From an uncultured Opitutales bacterium (GTDB lineage Bacteria; Verrucomicrobiota; Verrucomicrobiia; Opitutales; Intestinicryptomonadaceae), in NCBI GenBank assembly GCA_900545715.1, contig URAJ01000016.1:1-48268 (forward strand): a stretch of DNA of 48,268 nucleotides. Reading direction: 5' to 3'. The position numbers and the translations under genes are program-made. How positions within the stretch are numbered: the first letter of the stretch is position 1; every line of letters begins with the position of its first letter. A model generated the notes under the pieces. The model was not told the DNA's origin and made no database searches. It saw only the letters and a program-made list of their open reading frames with translations. This document shows, piece by piece, positions 1 through 8,805 of this stretch.

Positions 1-261
1 GCCGCGCACACGCGCCTTCCGATAATCGGGGTTCCGATGAAAGGCTGGGCGACAGACGGAATGGACTCGCTGCTTTCAACAGTCCAGATGCCGCGCGGAG
101 TTCCCGTTCTCACAGTTGCGATAGGAAAAGCCGGCGCGGTAAACGCGGCGATTGCGGCGGTGCAAATGCTCGCGCTATCCGACGATGCCTACGCGCAGAA
201 GCTCGAAGCATTCCGCGAAAAGCAGACGCGCGACGTGCTCGATGCAAAATTTCCGGACTGA
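1..261 (+). CDS. purE: N5-carboxyaminoimidazole ribonucleotide mutase PurE, 3' part
   Basis: This is the C-terminal part of PurE, which converts N5-CAIR to CAIR in de novo purine synthesis in the cytoplasm. The frame is open from base 1, so the 5' end lies outside the window. The visible residues carry the PurE signature: LPIIGVPMK, then GMDSLLSTVQMPRGVPV, then TVAIGKAGAVNAA, matching the family's nucleotide-binding and substrate-binding loops. About 86 residues are visible, roughly half of a usual PurE of 160-170. The gene ends in TGA and no terminator follows. The identification is secure; the missing start cannot be judged. Confidence 0.95.
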   Translation, partial: AAHTRLPIIGVPMKGWATDGMDSLLSTVQMPRGVPVLTVAIGKAGAVNAAIAAVQMLALSDDAYAQKLEAFREKQTRDVLDAKFPD

Positions 262-392
262 TAAAAACCCGCCGGAGTCAAACCCGCCAGGCGCGCCCGT
301 GGCTTCGGCTTGCGCGCGTTTGTAGTGATAAACATACAAAAAAAATGCTCCGGCAAAACTCATCGCGCCCCGCACTGACGAAAGAAAAAAAT

Positions 393-1475
393 ATGCCCGA
401 AAAGGACGATACGCAAAGCGCCTCGCAGCCGGCAGAAAACGAAACCGCCCAGCAAAATACGGAAGCCTGCCCGCGCGCGGCAGCCCGCGAATGCCCTACG
501 ACAAAAAATAATGTCGAAGAAAGCGGCGAATTACCAACTTCCGTAGCAAATGCTTTTGTGAAAAATACTGCTCAAAAAGCCAAGTGCGCGGCGCAAGAGG
601 GCAAAGAAAGCGGCAACTCCCTAGAGGTGATTCCGGATAAAATCGGGTTCCCCCAAAAAACTCTATTCGACCATCCCGCGCGGCTCGACGTGCTGTGCGC
701 AAAAAAAGGGATTTTCGCCGCAATATCCAAGCCCGCCGACACTCTTTTCGAGCCGTATTCTGGCTCTCCCGCTATGCCGCATGAGGCAGCTGAGCCTTAC
801 GAGATGCAGTATGCCCCGATAGTGGCTGCAATAAGGAAGCAGGCGGGAAAACCCGAGCTCGAAAGGCTCGGAATAAAGTCGCCCTTTTGCGCCCTGCAAT
901 GCGACTACGAAGTATCGGGCGCATGCGTTATCGCGTGCGACAAGAGTACGGCGGCAGTGTTGCGCAACGCAGAAGGCTCGGGATATGTAACCTACGAATT
1001 TATTTTGCTTGCCCGTAAATCCCAGAATCTCCCGAAAAATTTTGAGGTAAACCTCCCGATTGTAAAAAATGAAAATAGGCGCGTATGGACTGTCTCGCAC
1101 AGGTACGGCAAAAAATGCAAAACCGCCTTTGAGCTTGCGGAGGATTTTAGGGATTTTCAATTATGGCGCGCGCGCTCGACAAGCGCAAGGCCGCATCAAA
1201 TACGCCTGCATGCGGCGGAAAAAGGCTTAAAGATAATAGGGGAATCGGTTTATTCGCGCGGCGGGCAAATATTTACCTCGCAATTCAAGGGCAACTATAA
1301 ATTAAAGCGCGGGGAGAAATTCGAGAAGCCAATCTACCCGCATTTATTTTTGCACTTGCAGAAAATTTCATTCAACGGATCTGACTTCAACTGTCCCGAG
1401 CTCGGCGCAAATGAAATATGCGCGCCTCTGCCCAAAAATTTCGCCCTTGTGATTGACAAACTTGGAAGCGCATAG
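393..1475 (+). CDS. Divergent RluA-family pseudouridine synthase
   Basis: This 360-residue protein is a probable RNA pseudouridine synthase of the RluA family. The first ~90 residues are polar, low in complexity and probably disordered. A KPAD element follows (the family's NKPAG), then CDYEVSG, which aligns with the catalytic HRLDxxTSG motif and keeps the aspartate. RPHQIRLH near residue 270 matches the family's RTHQIRVH. The His-Arg-Leu before the catalytic Asp is replaced by Leu-Gln-Cys, so the protein is divergent and its substrate is unclear. No S4 domain is evident. An in-frame ATG at 345 would add 16 residues; the ATG at 393 is preferred because an AG-rich stretch precedes it, but this is uncertain. 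A canonical RluD-like paralogue lies at 7849-8802. Confidence 0.75.
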   Translation: MPEKDDTQSASQPAENETAQQNTEACPRAAARECPTTKNNVEESGELPTSVANAFVKNTAQKAKCAAQEGKESGNSLEVIPDKIGFPQKTLFDHPARLDVLCAKKGIFAAISKPADTLFEPYSGSPAMPHEAAEPYEMQYAPIVAAIRKQAGKPELERLGIKSPFCALQCDYEVSGACVIACDKSTAAVLRNAEGSGYVTYEFILLARKSQNLPKNFEVNLPIVKNENRRVWTVSHRYGKKCKTAFELAEDFRDFQLWRARSTSARPHQIRLHAAEKGLKIIGESVYSRGGQIFTSQFKGNYKLKRGEKFEKPIYPHLFLHLQKISFNGSDFNCPELGANEICAPLPKNFALVIDKLGSA

Positions 1476-1643
1476 GCGTTCAAGCGCGAGATGCGCCTGC
1501 ATACTTTTATTCTAGGATTTTCTCGTTTTTTACATCTAAGCATTCAAGGCGACGGCATTATTCCATTGTAATCCAAGTTTAATATATTTTTATATCTTTA
1601 AAATATATTGACATTTATGGAATTTGAGTTTTTTGATTTATAT

Positions 1644-3269
1644 ATGAAACTTAATTTTACCACTGCAGCTGTTCTCCTTTTTATACCTTTTTTCTCCGCC
1701 ATCGCCCAAGACTCGGAATACATAGACTTATACTGCACAAAAGATTTTAAAACCGAAGGCCTTTGGGCAAATTCGCCATATTTTAATTCAGATGTAATTT
1801 GGCAGACGAGCGACGGAGTAGTCACCAAGCCCGGCGCCAACAATAATCTCTGGGTCACGATAGACACGAATATTCAAACAGGATTGGTGTCTGGATATTC
1901 AGGCACTCCAATAACTATACACGATCTGAATTACAATATAAGCCTCCACCCAACATCCGCATCCTCAACTGCCACCCCTGACGTAACTATCATAGCCGCT
2001 GCCAATACCGATTTGCACATTGCGGGGAACCTCAATGTGACATTGGACTATGCCAATGTTTACTGGAATGCCGCAAGAATGAATATCACAATCGGCGGTG
2101 ATATGATAGGAGGAGGTACGACAAACTATATGGGGAACACATACCATGTTTTTGGCGACATGAATATTACAAATAAGTCCTCCTACACATCGCAATACAA
2201 TCAGGGTATGTCGTTGAAAATCACAAATGAGTTGAAATCGATAGAAACCAGCCCAAATGTATGGCAAACAACAACTGTGCAGAAAAACTGCACATTCCAA
2301 CTCGACGGAGACCTTAATTTCATGCAAACCCCAGGATATACCTCGTCGGAAGATTTAAATTCGCAAAGAATAATCTTAAATACGGGGGTGACAAACTTCA
2401 TAGTAAACGGTGTTGTGAACTTTGACACTACTTACAAGAGCACAGTGAACCATGACTGCCTTTCAGAATGGGACATAAACTACAAGCTCGGCAACAGGGC
2501 GGACACCTTCGACCCTTCGGAGGCCTTCGACAGCAACATAACCATCGGCGGGCTAAACGGCATTGCGACGCTCAGAATGACCGAAACTTACAACGCCGCC
2601 GAGCACAAGACCACCATGACCTTCACCAATAAGACCGACGCAGCCTGGCAGGGAGTATTTAGTAATACAGGCGGCGAGCAGTTTCATATAAAGATGGACA
2701 AATCCGCTACGCACAGCCAAACGATGATATTTTCCGACAAGTCCCAAACAAGCTCCGCTACCGGATATCTTGTAGATTCAATCACAGTATCGGGCGGCAC
2801 TTTATATTTTCAAAACCAGTCGTTTTCCCCAAATGGAACCTTAATACTCGACGGCGGAAAATTTGGTGCGCTTGGCGACGGCGCAATGTTCGCGAATGCG
2901 GTTTTGTCTTCGGGAGACATCTTAATAGCCAATGCGAATTCATTTGATGCGGGCATTTACACGCTTTCTCTCGGAGAGCTTTCGAGGGAAGGAAGCGATA
3001 AAATAGGGATAGATTTCAACGGATTCGACGCCTCGCTGCTTATCGGAGAACCCGCATACACTCTGATACTTGCCGACTCGCTTGCAGGCTTTGACGAAAG
3101 CGACGCAAACAGCGACTTCATCGCCAAGAATCTCTTGGGGGCTCTCGCGGATTTCGCATGGGAGGGCAATATGCTAACTATAAGCTTCACGCAAGTTCCC
3201 GAGCCCTCGGCAATCGCGGCGATTTTTGGTCTGTTTGCATTCTTATTTGCCGCGCGCAGGCGCAAATAA
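1644..3269 (+). CDS. PEP-CTERM surface protein A, beta-rich
   Basis: This is an exported protein of about 541 residues with a C-terminal PEP-CTERM signal. The ATG at 1644 is chosen over the in-frame ATG at 1608 because it opens directly into a signal peptide (MKLNFTTAAVLLFIPFFSA, then IAQ). The body is rich in Asn, Thr, Gly and short beta-strand patterns such as VSGGTLYF and GTLILDGGKFG, resembling autotransporter-type beta-helix strands. The tail is VPEPSAIAAIFG, a hydrophobic stretch, then ARRRK, the sorting signal recognised by exosortase in the known systems. Residues coded by about 2544-2811 resemble a segment of protein B at 20433-21893. No enzymatic motif was found, and function beyond surface display is unknown. 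Confidence 0.85.
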   Translation: MKLNFTTAAVLLFIPFFSAIAQDSEYIDLYCTKDFKTEGLWANSPYFNSDVIWQTSDGVVTKPGANNNLWVTIDTNIQTGLVSGYSGTPITIHDLNYNISLHPTSASSTATPDVTIIAAANTDLHIAGNLNVTLDYANVYWNAARMNITIGGDMIGGGTTNYMGNTYHVFGDMNITNKSSYTSQYNQGMSLKITNELKSIETSPNVWQTTTVQKNCTFQLDGDLNFMQTPGYTSSEDLNSQRIILNTGVTNFIVNGVVNFDTTYKSTVNHDCLSEWDINYKLGNRADTFDPSEAFDSNITIGGLNGIATLRMTETYNAAEHKTTMTFTNKTDAAWQGVFSNTGGEQFHIKMDKSATHSQTMIFSDKSQTSSATGYLVDSITVSGGTLYFQNQSFSPNGTLILDGGKFGALGDGAMFANAVLSSGDILIANANSFDAGIYTLSLGELSREGSDKIGIDFNGFDASLLIGEPAYTLILADSLAGFDESDANSDFIAKNLLGALADFAWEGNMLTISFTQVPEPSAIAAIFGLFAFLFAARRRK

Positions 3270-3775
3270 TCTTTGCGCACTGTGCATTAACGTTTATCCC
3301 GCTAAAACCCGTGTAACGGCGTTTTTATGCGGCTGCGAGCTGCCGCCAGACACGCGGTAAAAAATATCTGTGTAGGCGATAAAACTCTTCCTCGCGCGGA
3401 CGCAAATATTTTTTCTTTACTTGCTCTATAAAGCTTCCGATATTGGGATTTGACAGCGGTTGCCGCGGAGGCGAAGATATTTTTACTGCGCCCGTTTTTT
3501 ATTGCGGCGCATTGTCTATATGGTTTGCCGCACAGATTTTTTGTATCGCCAAGAAAGTTTAGCCTGAGAAAAATATTTTACACTTTTCCGAATAGGTAAA
3601 TTAAAAATTTTCGGCTCGCATAAAAATCAATTTTCTATTTTGCAGCCTATCTATCAAAAAAAACAAGCGGGCTAACAAATGCCCGCCCGCGATAATAAAA
3701 ATACAGCTTTCAATAAATATAATAGGGCTCTACGCAAACTTCACCGCATTGGATAGAATCTCAAAATACCCGCGA
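3270..3775. other. Intergenic region between convergent genes
   Basis: This 506-base stretch lies between PEP-CTERM protein A and the convergent GH5 gene. Apart from the minus-strand terminator at 3655-3686, no convincing gene, RNA or repeat was seen. Confidence 0.6.
3655..3686 (-). terminator. Rho-independent terminator of the GH5 gene
   Basis: Read on the minus strand, GCGGGC and GCCCGC pair around an 8-base loop (3667-3672 with 3681-3686) and are followed by a run of T broken by one G. It lies about 90 bases past the GH5 stop codon. Confidence 0.75.
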
Positions 3776-4894
3776 TTATCTAAGCGGTTTATTTTTAGAG
3801 AAACCCTCCAAAAGAGCTTTCATTCGCGGATTGTTCAAATCCTTTTCCTTCACGTTTACGTCGTCCGAATGCTCGGGTGAAAATCCGTCGTATGTTTCGC
3901 GGTAGGCGTGGTTTGCCCAGCTCCATCCGCGCGATTCAAAAAATTCTATGCAGTCCCTCAAATATTCTCCCCCATTGGGCGCCCAGCGCACCAGCCCGAA
4001 CTCTCCCAGGAATATTTTCGCGCCGTACTTTTCCTCAAAATCTGTGACCGGCGAAAGCTCGCGCGCAATGTCCGCCTTTGAAAATTTCTCTGACGGGTAC
4101 TTTACGGTTCTTCCCGCGCGTATGTCGTCCATATTTGTCCCAGACTGGATTCCTTGGTGCGTATATTCGTGGGGGCGGTACATGTGCACGGAATAGAGAA
4201 TGTCCTTCAGCGGAAGCGGGCGCAGTTTTTTAAACGTCGCAGGATTGTTCCAGCCGTCGCTTGCAACTATTATGGGCTTTGACGGGTCTATTTCCCTTAC
4301 AGCTTTCGCCGCCGCGTATTGGAGTGTCAAATAATCGATTACAGGTGGACGGCTCTGGACGGGTTCGTTTATCAAATCATACGCAAATATCGTGTCGTCG
4401 CCCTTCAATGCGCGCGCGATTTTCCGCCATACCTCCACAAAATGTTCCGCGTATGGCGGCTCGTAAAACATCATCATATCGCTGTTCTTTGCGACCCCGC
4501 CCACAGGAGTGTGCATTTCTATGACAATCCTTATCCCGTGCTTGCGCGCCATTTGCGAGATTTTCCTTATTTTTTCAATCTCGGAATCTATCCACTTGTC
4601 GTAGTCGGCAATATCCCTGTTTTTGCCTGGGCGCTTGTAGTAACGGCTTATCTGCCAGCGTATGAGGTTGGCTTTCCATGCGGCAAGATCCGCAATGTCT
4701 CGCTCGTCGTATTTAAAGCACGATACAAGATTCATGCCGCGAAGCGCGGGGTAATTCTCCACTTCCTGAGAATACTCGGCCTTGAAGCCGTCTTTGGGAA
4801 CCGGTACTTCCTCAAATTCGGCGCGCGCTTCGCCAAAAAGACAGAAAGCCATCACAATAGCCAATGCCTTCAAAACTAAAATAAAATTTTTCAT
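3776..4894 (-). CDS. Secreted glycoside hydrolase family 5 (endoglucanase-like)
   Basis: This is a 372-residue exported glycoside hydrolase with a GH5-type TIM barrel, likely cleaving beta-glucan, mannan or a related polysaccharide. The ATG at 4894 opens a signal peptide (MKNFILVLKALAIVMAFCLF, then GEARA); an upstream in-frame ATG would put a charged stretch before it. LRGMNLV near residue 52 marks the first strand. IVIEMHTPVGG is a typical strand-3 region. YDLINEP places the acid/base Glu at about 177, and FLGEFG places the nucleophile Glu at about 298. HMYRPHEYTHQG is the conserved substrate-side loop. The gene appears intact and is monocistronic, with its own terminator. The subfamily and exact substrate cannot be fixed by eye. 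Confidence 0.9.
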   Translation of the reverse strand: MKNFILVLKALAIVMAFCLFGEARAEFEEVPVPKDGFKAEYSQEVENYPALRGMNLVSCFKYDERDIADLAAWKANLIRWQISRYYKRPGKNRDIADYDKWIDSEIEKIRKISQMARKHGIRIVIEMHTPVGGVAKNSDMMMFYEPPYAEHFVEVWRKIARALKGDDTIFAYDLINEPVQSRPPVIDYLTLQYAAAKAVREIDPSKPIIVASDGWNNPATFKKLRPLPLKDILYSVHMYRPHEYTHQGIQSGTNMDDIRAGRTVKYPSEKFSKADIARELSPVTDFEEKYGAKIFLGEFGLVRWAPNGGEYLRDCIEFFESRGWSWANHAYRETYDGFSPEHSDDVNVKEKDLNNPRMKALLEGFSKNKPLR

Positions 4895-5308
4895 GTAAAA
4901 AAAATTATCAAAATATAAATTGCATGTCAAACAATACAGCAGTCTTTGCGAGCGCCTAAACCCGCTTCGCAAAATAAAATATATGGACTATCGGAAAAGA
5001 ATTAAAATCATCGGGCATTGCGGCATTTTTGCAATAATCTTATCTGCGGCAGCGGCAGTAGCGCGCTTAAACAAAAAAATATTTCAATAATGGAAACAGC
5101 GCAAAAAGTGCAAAAAATCCGCCTCCCGCCCCCAGGCATTTAGCGGGCATCAATAAAATATTTGCCATACAATTTTGTTTTGCGCGCAACATTCCCTTCC
5201 GCCCTTTCCGGATTTTCCCAATTGCCTTTAATAAAAAAGTGTTGATTCAGGCGGATTTTTAATCAAACTATATGCCTTTAATTGGATTTAAATAAGAGGA
5301 TATTATAA
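4895..5308. other. Divergent intergenic region, GH5 / secG
   Basis: This 414-base, mostly AT-rich region lies between the divergent GH5 and secG starts and must carry promoters for both. No RNA gene or repeat was recognised. A Shine-Dalgarno-like AGAGGA sits about 9 bases before the secG ATG. No -35/-10 pair was good enough to call. Confidence 0.55.
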
Positions 5309-5776
5309 ATGAGTTCCATTCTTATAGGATTGTTTACCCTCATACTAATCATCGTGTGCCTGCTTTTGGTGCTGGTGATTCTCATGCAGCGCCCGAACGC
5401 AAATTCCGGCATGGGCGCAAGCCTCGGAGGCGGAGCAGCCGAGGGAATTTTCGGCGGGGAAACTACTAACGTTCTAACAAAGACAACCGTAAAGCTTTGC
5501 GTGCTTTTCTTCGTGATATCAGCCGGGCTGTACCTCGGGTACGTCTATTCGGCGTCCGACAAGCCGCAAATGCAAAAAGTTCCCTCGATAGTCGCCGTCG
5601 CGCCGGAATCCGGAAAATCCGACGCGAAGAAATCCAATCCCCTCGACGCTGTGGCGGAAACCAAAACAAAGGCGGAAAATAAGAGCGCGACCGCGACGGT
5701 AGCTGTCCCAGCTAAATCGGAAACTCCCGCTAAATCGGAAACGCCCGCTAATTCGGCAGCGCCCGCCAAGAAATAA
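5309..5776 (+). CDS. secG: Preprotein translocase subunit SecG
   Basis: SecG is the small accessory subunit of the SecYEG channel in the inner membrane. The protein begins with a transmembrane helix (ILIGLFTLILIIVCLLLVL), followed by the conserved QRPNANSGMGASLGGG loop and the FGGETTNVLTK region, then a second helix (LCVLFFVISAGLYLGYV). At 155 residues it is longer than the usual 75-120. The extra length is a hydrophilic Lys/Ala/Pro/Ser tail ending in repeats of KSETPA. A good Shine-Dalgarno site (AGAGGA) supports the start. The next gene starts 5 bases after the stop codon, so the two are probably co-transcribed. Confidence 0.95.
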   Translation: MSSILIGLFTLILIIVCLLLVLVILMQRPNANSGMGASLGGGAAEGIFGGETTNVLTKTTVKLCVLFFVISAGLYLGYVYSASDKPQMQKVPSIVAVAPESGKSDAKKSNPLDAVAETKTKAENKSATATVAVPAKSETPAKSETPANSAAPAKK

Positions 5777-5781
5777 CTTTG

Positions 5782-6633
5782 ATGCGTAAGCTGTTTACGG
5801 CAGTTATGGGCGCTATTGCGGCGCTCATTTTTATTTTAAGCTCGTCAGCCGCGCCGCGCGGCGGGGCCGACACAAATTCCGTGCGCCCGCTTTCCGCGGA
5901 GGAGGCAAATGAAATGTGGGGCGAATTTTCCCGAGCGGGAATTTCGGGAGACTACTGCATGGGCTTTACCATAACCCACCGCCCCCGCAAAGGAGAGCAG
6001 ACCTGCTACACGGGGGAAATCTTCGGGACGAAAACCGGCGAAGGCTACGACAAGACCCGCATAAGGGTTTTTGGGCCGCGCGGCGGGCAGACTGCTGAAA
6101 AATGCATCGCCGACTATATTTTAATAAACAACCCCGCCGAGCCTAAAGTATTCAAGCTCTCAAACGGCTCGTTTGTGGAATTGCCGCCGACAGAATGGTC
6201 GAAGCCCCTCGCGGAGGGTTTTTTATATTCCCCGTTCGACTTGCTGATGCCCTACAAATTTTGGAAGCCCGCCTATGAGGGAGCCGGCAGAATAGGCCAG
6301 GCAGTCCATTTTTTCAGGCTCGCGCCCCATGACTCCGCGGCGGCGGGGCAAAATTCCGTGAGGCTCGCGCTTTCACGCGAATTTAGCTCTCCCGTACAGG
6401 CTCAAATTTTAAGTTCAGACTCGCGGCCGCTAAAAACCCTGAAGCTCGCCTCTGTAAAAAAAATCGATTCGCGGTGGATTATGCGGGAAGCGGAATTGCG
6501 GGACGAATCCTCGCGCGATAAAGATATTTTGCGCTTTGAATCCGCAAATCTGCGCGACAGCCTCCCGAAGTCGATTTTCGACACCCAATCTCCCGATATG
6601 TCCCCCAAAAAGCCCGATATGACAAAAATCTAA
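5782..6633 (+). CDS. Exported protein, possibly LolA-like
   Basis: This is a 283-residue exported protein with an N-terminal signal (MRKLFTAVMGAIAALIFILS, then SSAAPRG). An in-frame TTG lies 3 bases upstream, but the ATG at 5782 is preferred. After a short linker come alternating beta strands: CMGFTITHRP, CYTGEIFGTK, KTRIRVFGPRGG, DYILINNPAEPKVFKL, then a plausible amphipathic C-terminal half (SRWIMREAELRD, DILRFESANLRDSLP). This strand order resembles LolA/LolB-type lipoprotein-carrier folds, a weak inference based on pattern only. It follows secG by 5 bases, which would fit a role in envelope protein traffic. No catalytic motif was seen. Confidence 0.7.
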   Translation: MRKLFTAVMGAIAALIFILSSSAAPRGGADTNSVRPLSAEEANEMWGEFSRAGISGDYCMGFTITHRPRKGEQTCYTGEIFGTKTGEGYDKTRIRVFGPRGGQTAEKCIADYILINNPAEPKVFKLSNGSFVELPPTEWSKPLAEGFLYSPFDLLMPYKFWKPAYEGAGRIGQAVHFFRLAPHDSAAAGQNSVRLALSREFSSPVQAQILSSDSRPLKTLKLASVKKIDSRWIMREAELRDESSRDKDILRFESANLRDSLPKSIFDTQSPDMSPKKPDMTKI

Positions 6634-6707
6634 TTTTTTCAATTAGCGCCTTCACATTTTGTAAAATTCACGATAAATATATTAGATAACTTTTTCCCAA
6701 CCGTAAT

Positions 6708-7820
6708 ATGGATCCGAGATATATAAAACTCGCAAAGACTCTCTGCGGGCACTCAACGAAAGTCGCCGCCGGAGAACACGTACTCATAGACGTATCCGAG
6801 ACGCCCTCCGAGATGGTAGAGGCTCTCATCGATGAAGTAGTTTCCCGCGGGGCGTTCCCGCATGTGGACGTTTCAAATCCGCGCATAAACCGCGCCCTCG
6901 CGCTCGCCGCATCCGACGAGCGCCTCGCGGTTGAAGCCGAATGCTCGCTTTCAAAGATGAAGAAAATGGACGCCTACATCGCGGTCAGGGGCTCCTCCAA
7001 CATATTCGAGAACTCCGACGTCCCCCAGGCGAACATGGCAAAAATTGCCAAGGCGATGAAGCCCTCCGTTGACTGGCGCGTCAACAAGACAAGATGGGTT
7101 GTTCTGCGCTGGCCCACTTGCGCAATGGCACAGCAGGCGCAGATGAGCTCAAGCGCCTTTGAGGACTTCTATTTTGAGGTCTGCACTATGGATTACGACA
7201 AGATGGAGGAAGGCATGCAGGCCGTCCGCAGGCTAATGGAATCCACCGACAAAGTTAGGATATACGGGAACGGCACCGACCTGAGCTTTTCGATAAAGTC
7301 TATCCCCGCAATTCCATGCGGCGGGCAGTACAATATTCCAGACGGAGAAATTTTCACTGCCCCCGTGCGCGATTCGGTAGAGGGTGTCGTGTTCTACAAC
7401 GCCCCGACCGTTTACAACGGCATTTCATTCGACTCTATAACGCTCGTTTTCGAGAAGGGAAAAATTGTCGACGCGAAATCGCCCTCAAAGACAGCCGAAT
7501 TAAAAAAGATACTTGCGAGCGACGAGGGGGCATCGTACATAGGAGAGTTCGCAATGGGCTTCAACCCGTACATAAACAAGCCCATGCGCGACATACTCTT
7601 CGACGAGAAAATCGCGGGCTCATTCCACTTCACTCCCGGCCAGTCGTACGAGACCGCCGACAACGGCAACCGCTCGCGCATACACTGGGATATGGTTTGC
7701 ATTCAAACTCCAGAATGGGGCGGCGGAACGATAGAATTTGACGGCAAAGTTGTGCGCAAGGACGGGCTGTTTGTCGGCGAAGGCATAGAAAAATTAAACC
7801 CTCAATACCTAAAATCATAG
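6708..7820 (+). CDS. M29 family aminopeptidase
   Basis: This 370-residue protein is a leucyl-type metalloaminopeptidase of peptidase family M29 (AmpS/AmpT/PepS group), a cytoplasmic dimetal enzyme that trims N-terminal residues. Metal-ligand and active-site motifs typical of the family are present: [10 protein letters not shown] with the first Glu ligand near residue 215, GEFAMGFNP with the second Glu, [10 protein letters not shown], and RIHWDMV near residue 325 with the His and Asp ligands. The length is close to the family norm of 370-410. It follows the LolA-like gene by 74 bases and precedes rluD by 28 bases. No signal peptide was seen. Confidence 0.92.
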   Translation: MDPRYIKLAKTLCGHSTKVAAGEHVLIDVSETPSEMVEALIDEVVSRGAFPHVDVSNPRINRALALAASDERLAVEAECSLSKMKKMDAYIAVRGSSNIFENSDVPQANMAKIAKAMKPSVDWRVNKTRWVVLRWPTCAMAQQAQMSSSAFEDFYFEVCTMDYDKMEEGMQAVRRLMESTDKVRIYGNGTDLSFSIKSIPAIPCGGQYNIPDGEIFTAPVRDSVEGVVFYNAPTVYNGISFDSITLVFEKGKIVDAKSPSKTAELKKILASDEGASYIGEFAMGFNPYINKPMRDILFDEKIAGSFHFTPGQSYETADNGNRSRIHWDMVCIQTPEWGGGTIEFDGKVVRKDGLFVGEGIEKLNPQYLKS

Positions 7821-7848
7821 CGCCGACGCCGCGCGGCAAAACCGGAAT

Positions 7849-8802
7849 ATGCCAGAAACTGCGACATACACGCACCCGGAAGGAGCGGAGCCGATGCGCG
7901 CCGACAAGGCGCTCGCCGCATTTCTGTCCGACAGAATTTCCCGCTCGCGCCTTTTGGAGAGCTTTTCGGCGGGGAAAGTGACTCTACTCGGAAAGCCTAT
8001 CGGCAAGAAATTTATACTCAATCCCGGGGACACGCTCGAAGCTGAGCTTCCCGAGCCCCCGCCAACGTCGATAGAGCCCGCGGACATTTTTGTTGAAATA
8101 TTGTACGAGGACGAAGACGTCGTAGTGGTTAACAAGCCCGCCGGAATGACAGTCCACCCCGGGAGCGGCACGGGCCCCGACACGCTCGTCCATGCGATGA
8201 GCTCGCACTGCGCACTGAGCCTTGCGGGCGGCGCAATGCGCCCGGGCATCGTCCACAGGCTCGACAAGGAAACTTCCGGAGTAATGGTTCTCGCCAAGAC
8301 CGACGCCGCGTACTACGGGCTTGTAGAGCTATTTGGGAAGCGCGAGATTGACAAGGAGTATATCGCGTTGATATCCGGAGTTCCCACCGTCAGGAGCGGC
8401 TGCATAAAAAAGAATATCGGCCGCCACCCGTCCTTCCGGACAAAGATGTGCGTATGCGACGATTCAACCGGCCGCGACGCCCACACGGAATGGTTTGTAG
8501 AAGAAAAGTACGGCGCCAAAGCGGCTCTTGTAAGGTGCAAGATATACACGGGCAGAACCCACCAGATTCGAGTGCACATGTCGGACCTCGGCTTTCCAAT
8601 CATGGGCGACTACACCTATAAATTTCAAAAGAATAAATTTCGCGAAATACCCCCGCCGGAGCGCGTAATGCTGCACGCACGGAGGCTCAGGCTGCCCCAC
8701 CCCGTCCGCGACGGTGTTGAGATAGATGTGACCGCCCGCCCCCCCGCCGATTTCGAGGCGCTTGCGCGGCTTTTAAAAGAAACGTACGCATTTGAAGGAT
8801 AG
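7849..8802 (+). CDS. rluD: 23S rRNA pseudouridine synthase RluD-like
   Basis: This 317-residue enzyme isomerises uridine to pseudouridine in large-subunit rRNA. An N-terminal S4 RNA-binding domain (RADKALAAFLSDRISRSR to GDTLEAELP, about residues 18-68) precedes the catalytic domain. VVVNKPAGMTVHPG, then HRLDKETSGVMVLAKTD with the catalytic Asp, and later GRTHQIRVHM form the complete RluA-family signature. S4 plus catalytic domain and the length match RluD better than RluA; the exact target site is inferred. The next gene, metY, starts 3 bases after the stop, and its Shine-Dalgarno GAAGGA lies in the end of this gene, so the two are probably translated from one mRNA. Confidence 0.92.
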   Translation: MPETATYTHPEGAEPMRADKALAAFLSDRISRSRLLESFSAGKVTLLGKPIGKKFILNPGDTLEAELPEPPPTSIEPADIFVEILYEDEDVVVVNKPAGMTVHPGSGTGPDTLVHAMSSHCALSLAGGAMRPGIVHRLDKETSGVMVLAKTDAAYYGLVELFGKREIDKEYIALISGVPTVRSGCIKKNIGRHPSFRTKMCVCDDSTGRDAHTEWFVEEKYGAKAALVRCKIYTGRTHQIRVHMSDLGFPIMGDYTYKFQKNKFREIPPPERVMLHARRLRLPHPVRDGVEIDVTARPPADFEALARLLKETYAFEG

Positions 8803-8805
8803 AAT

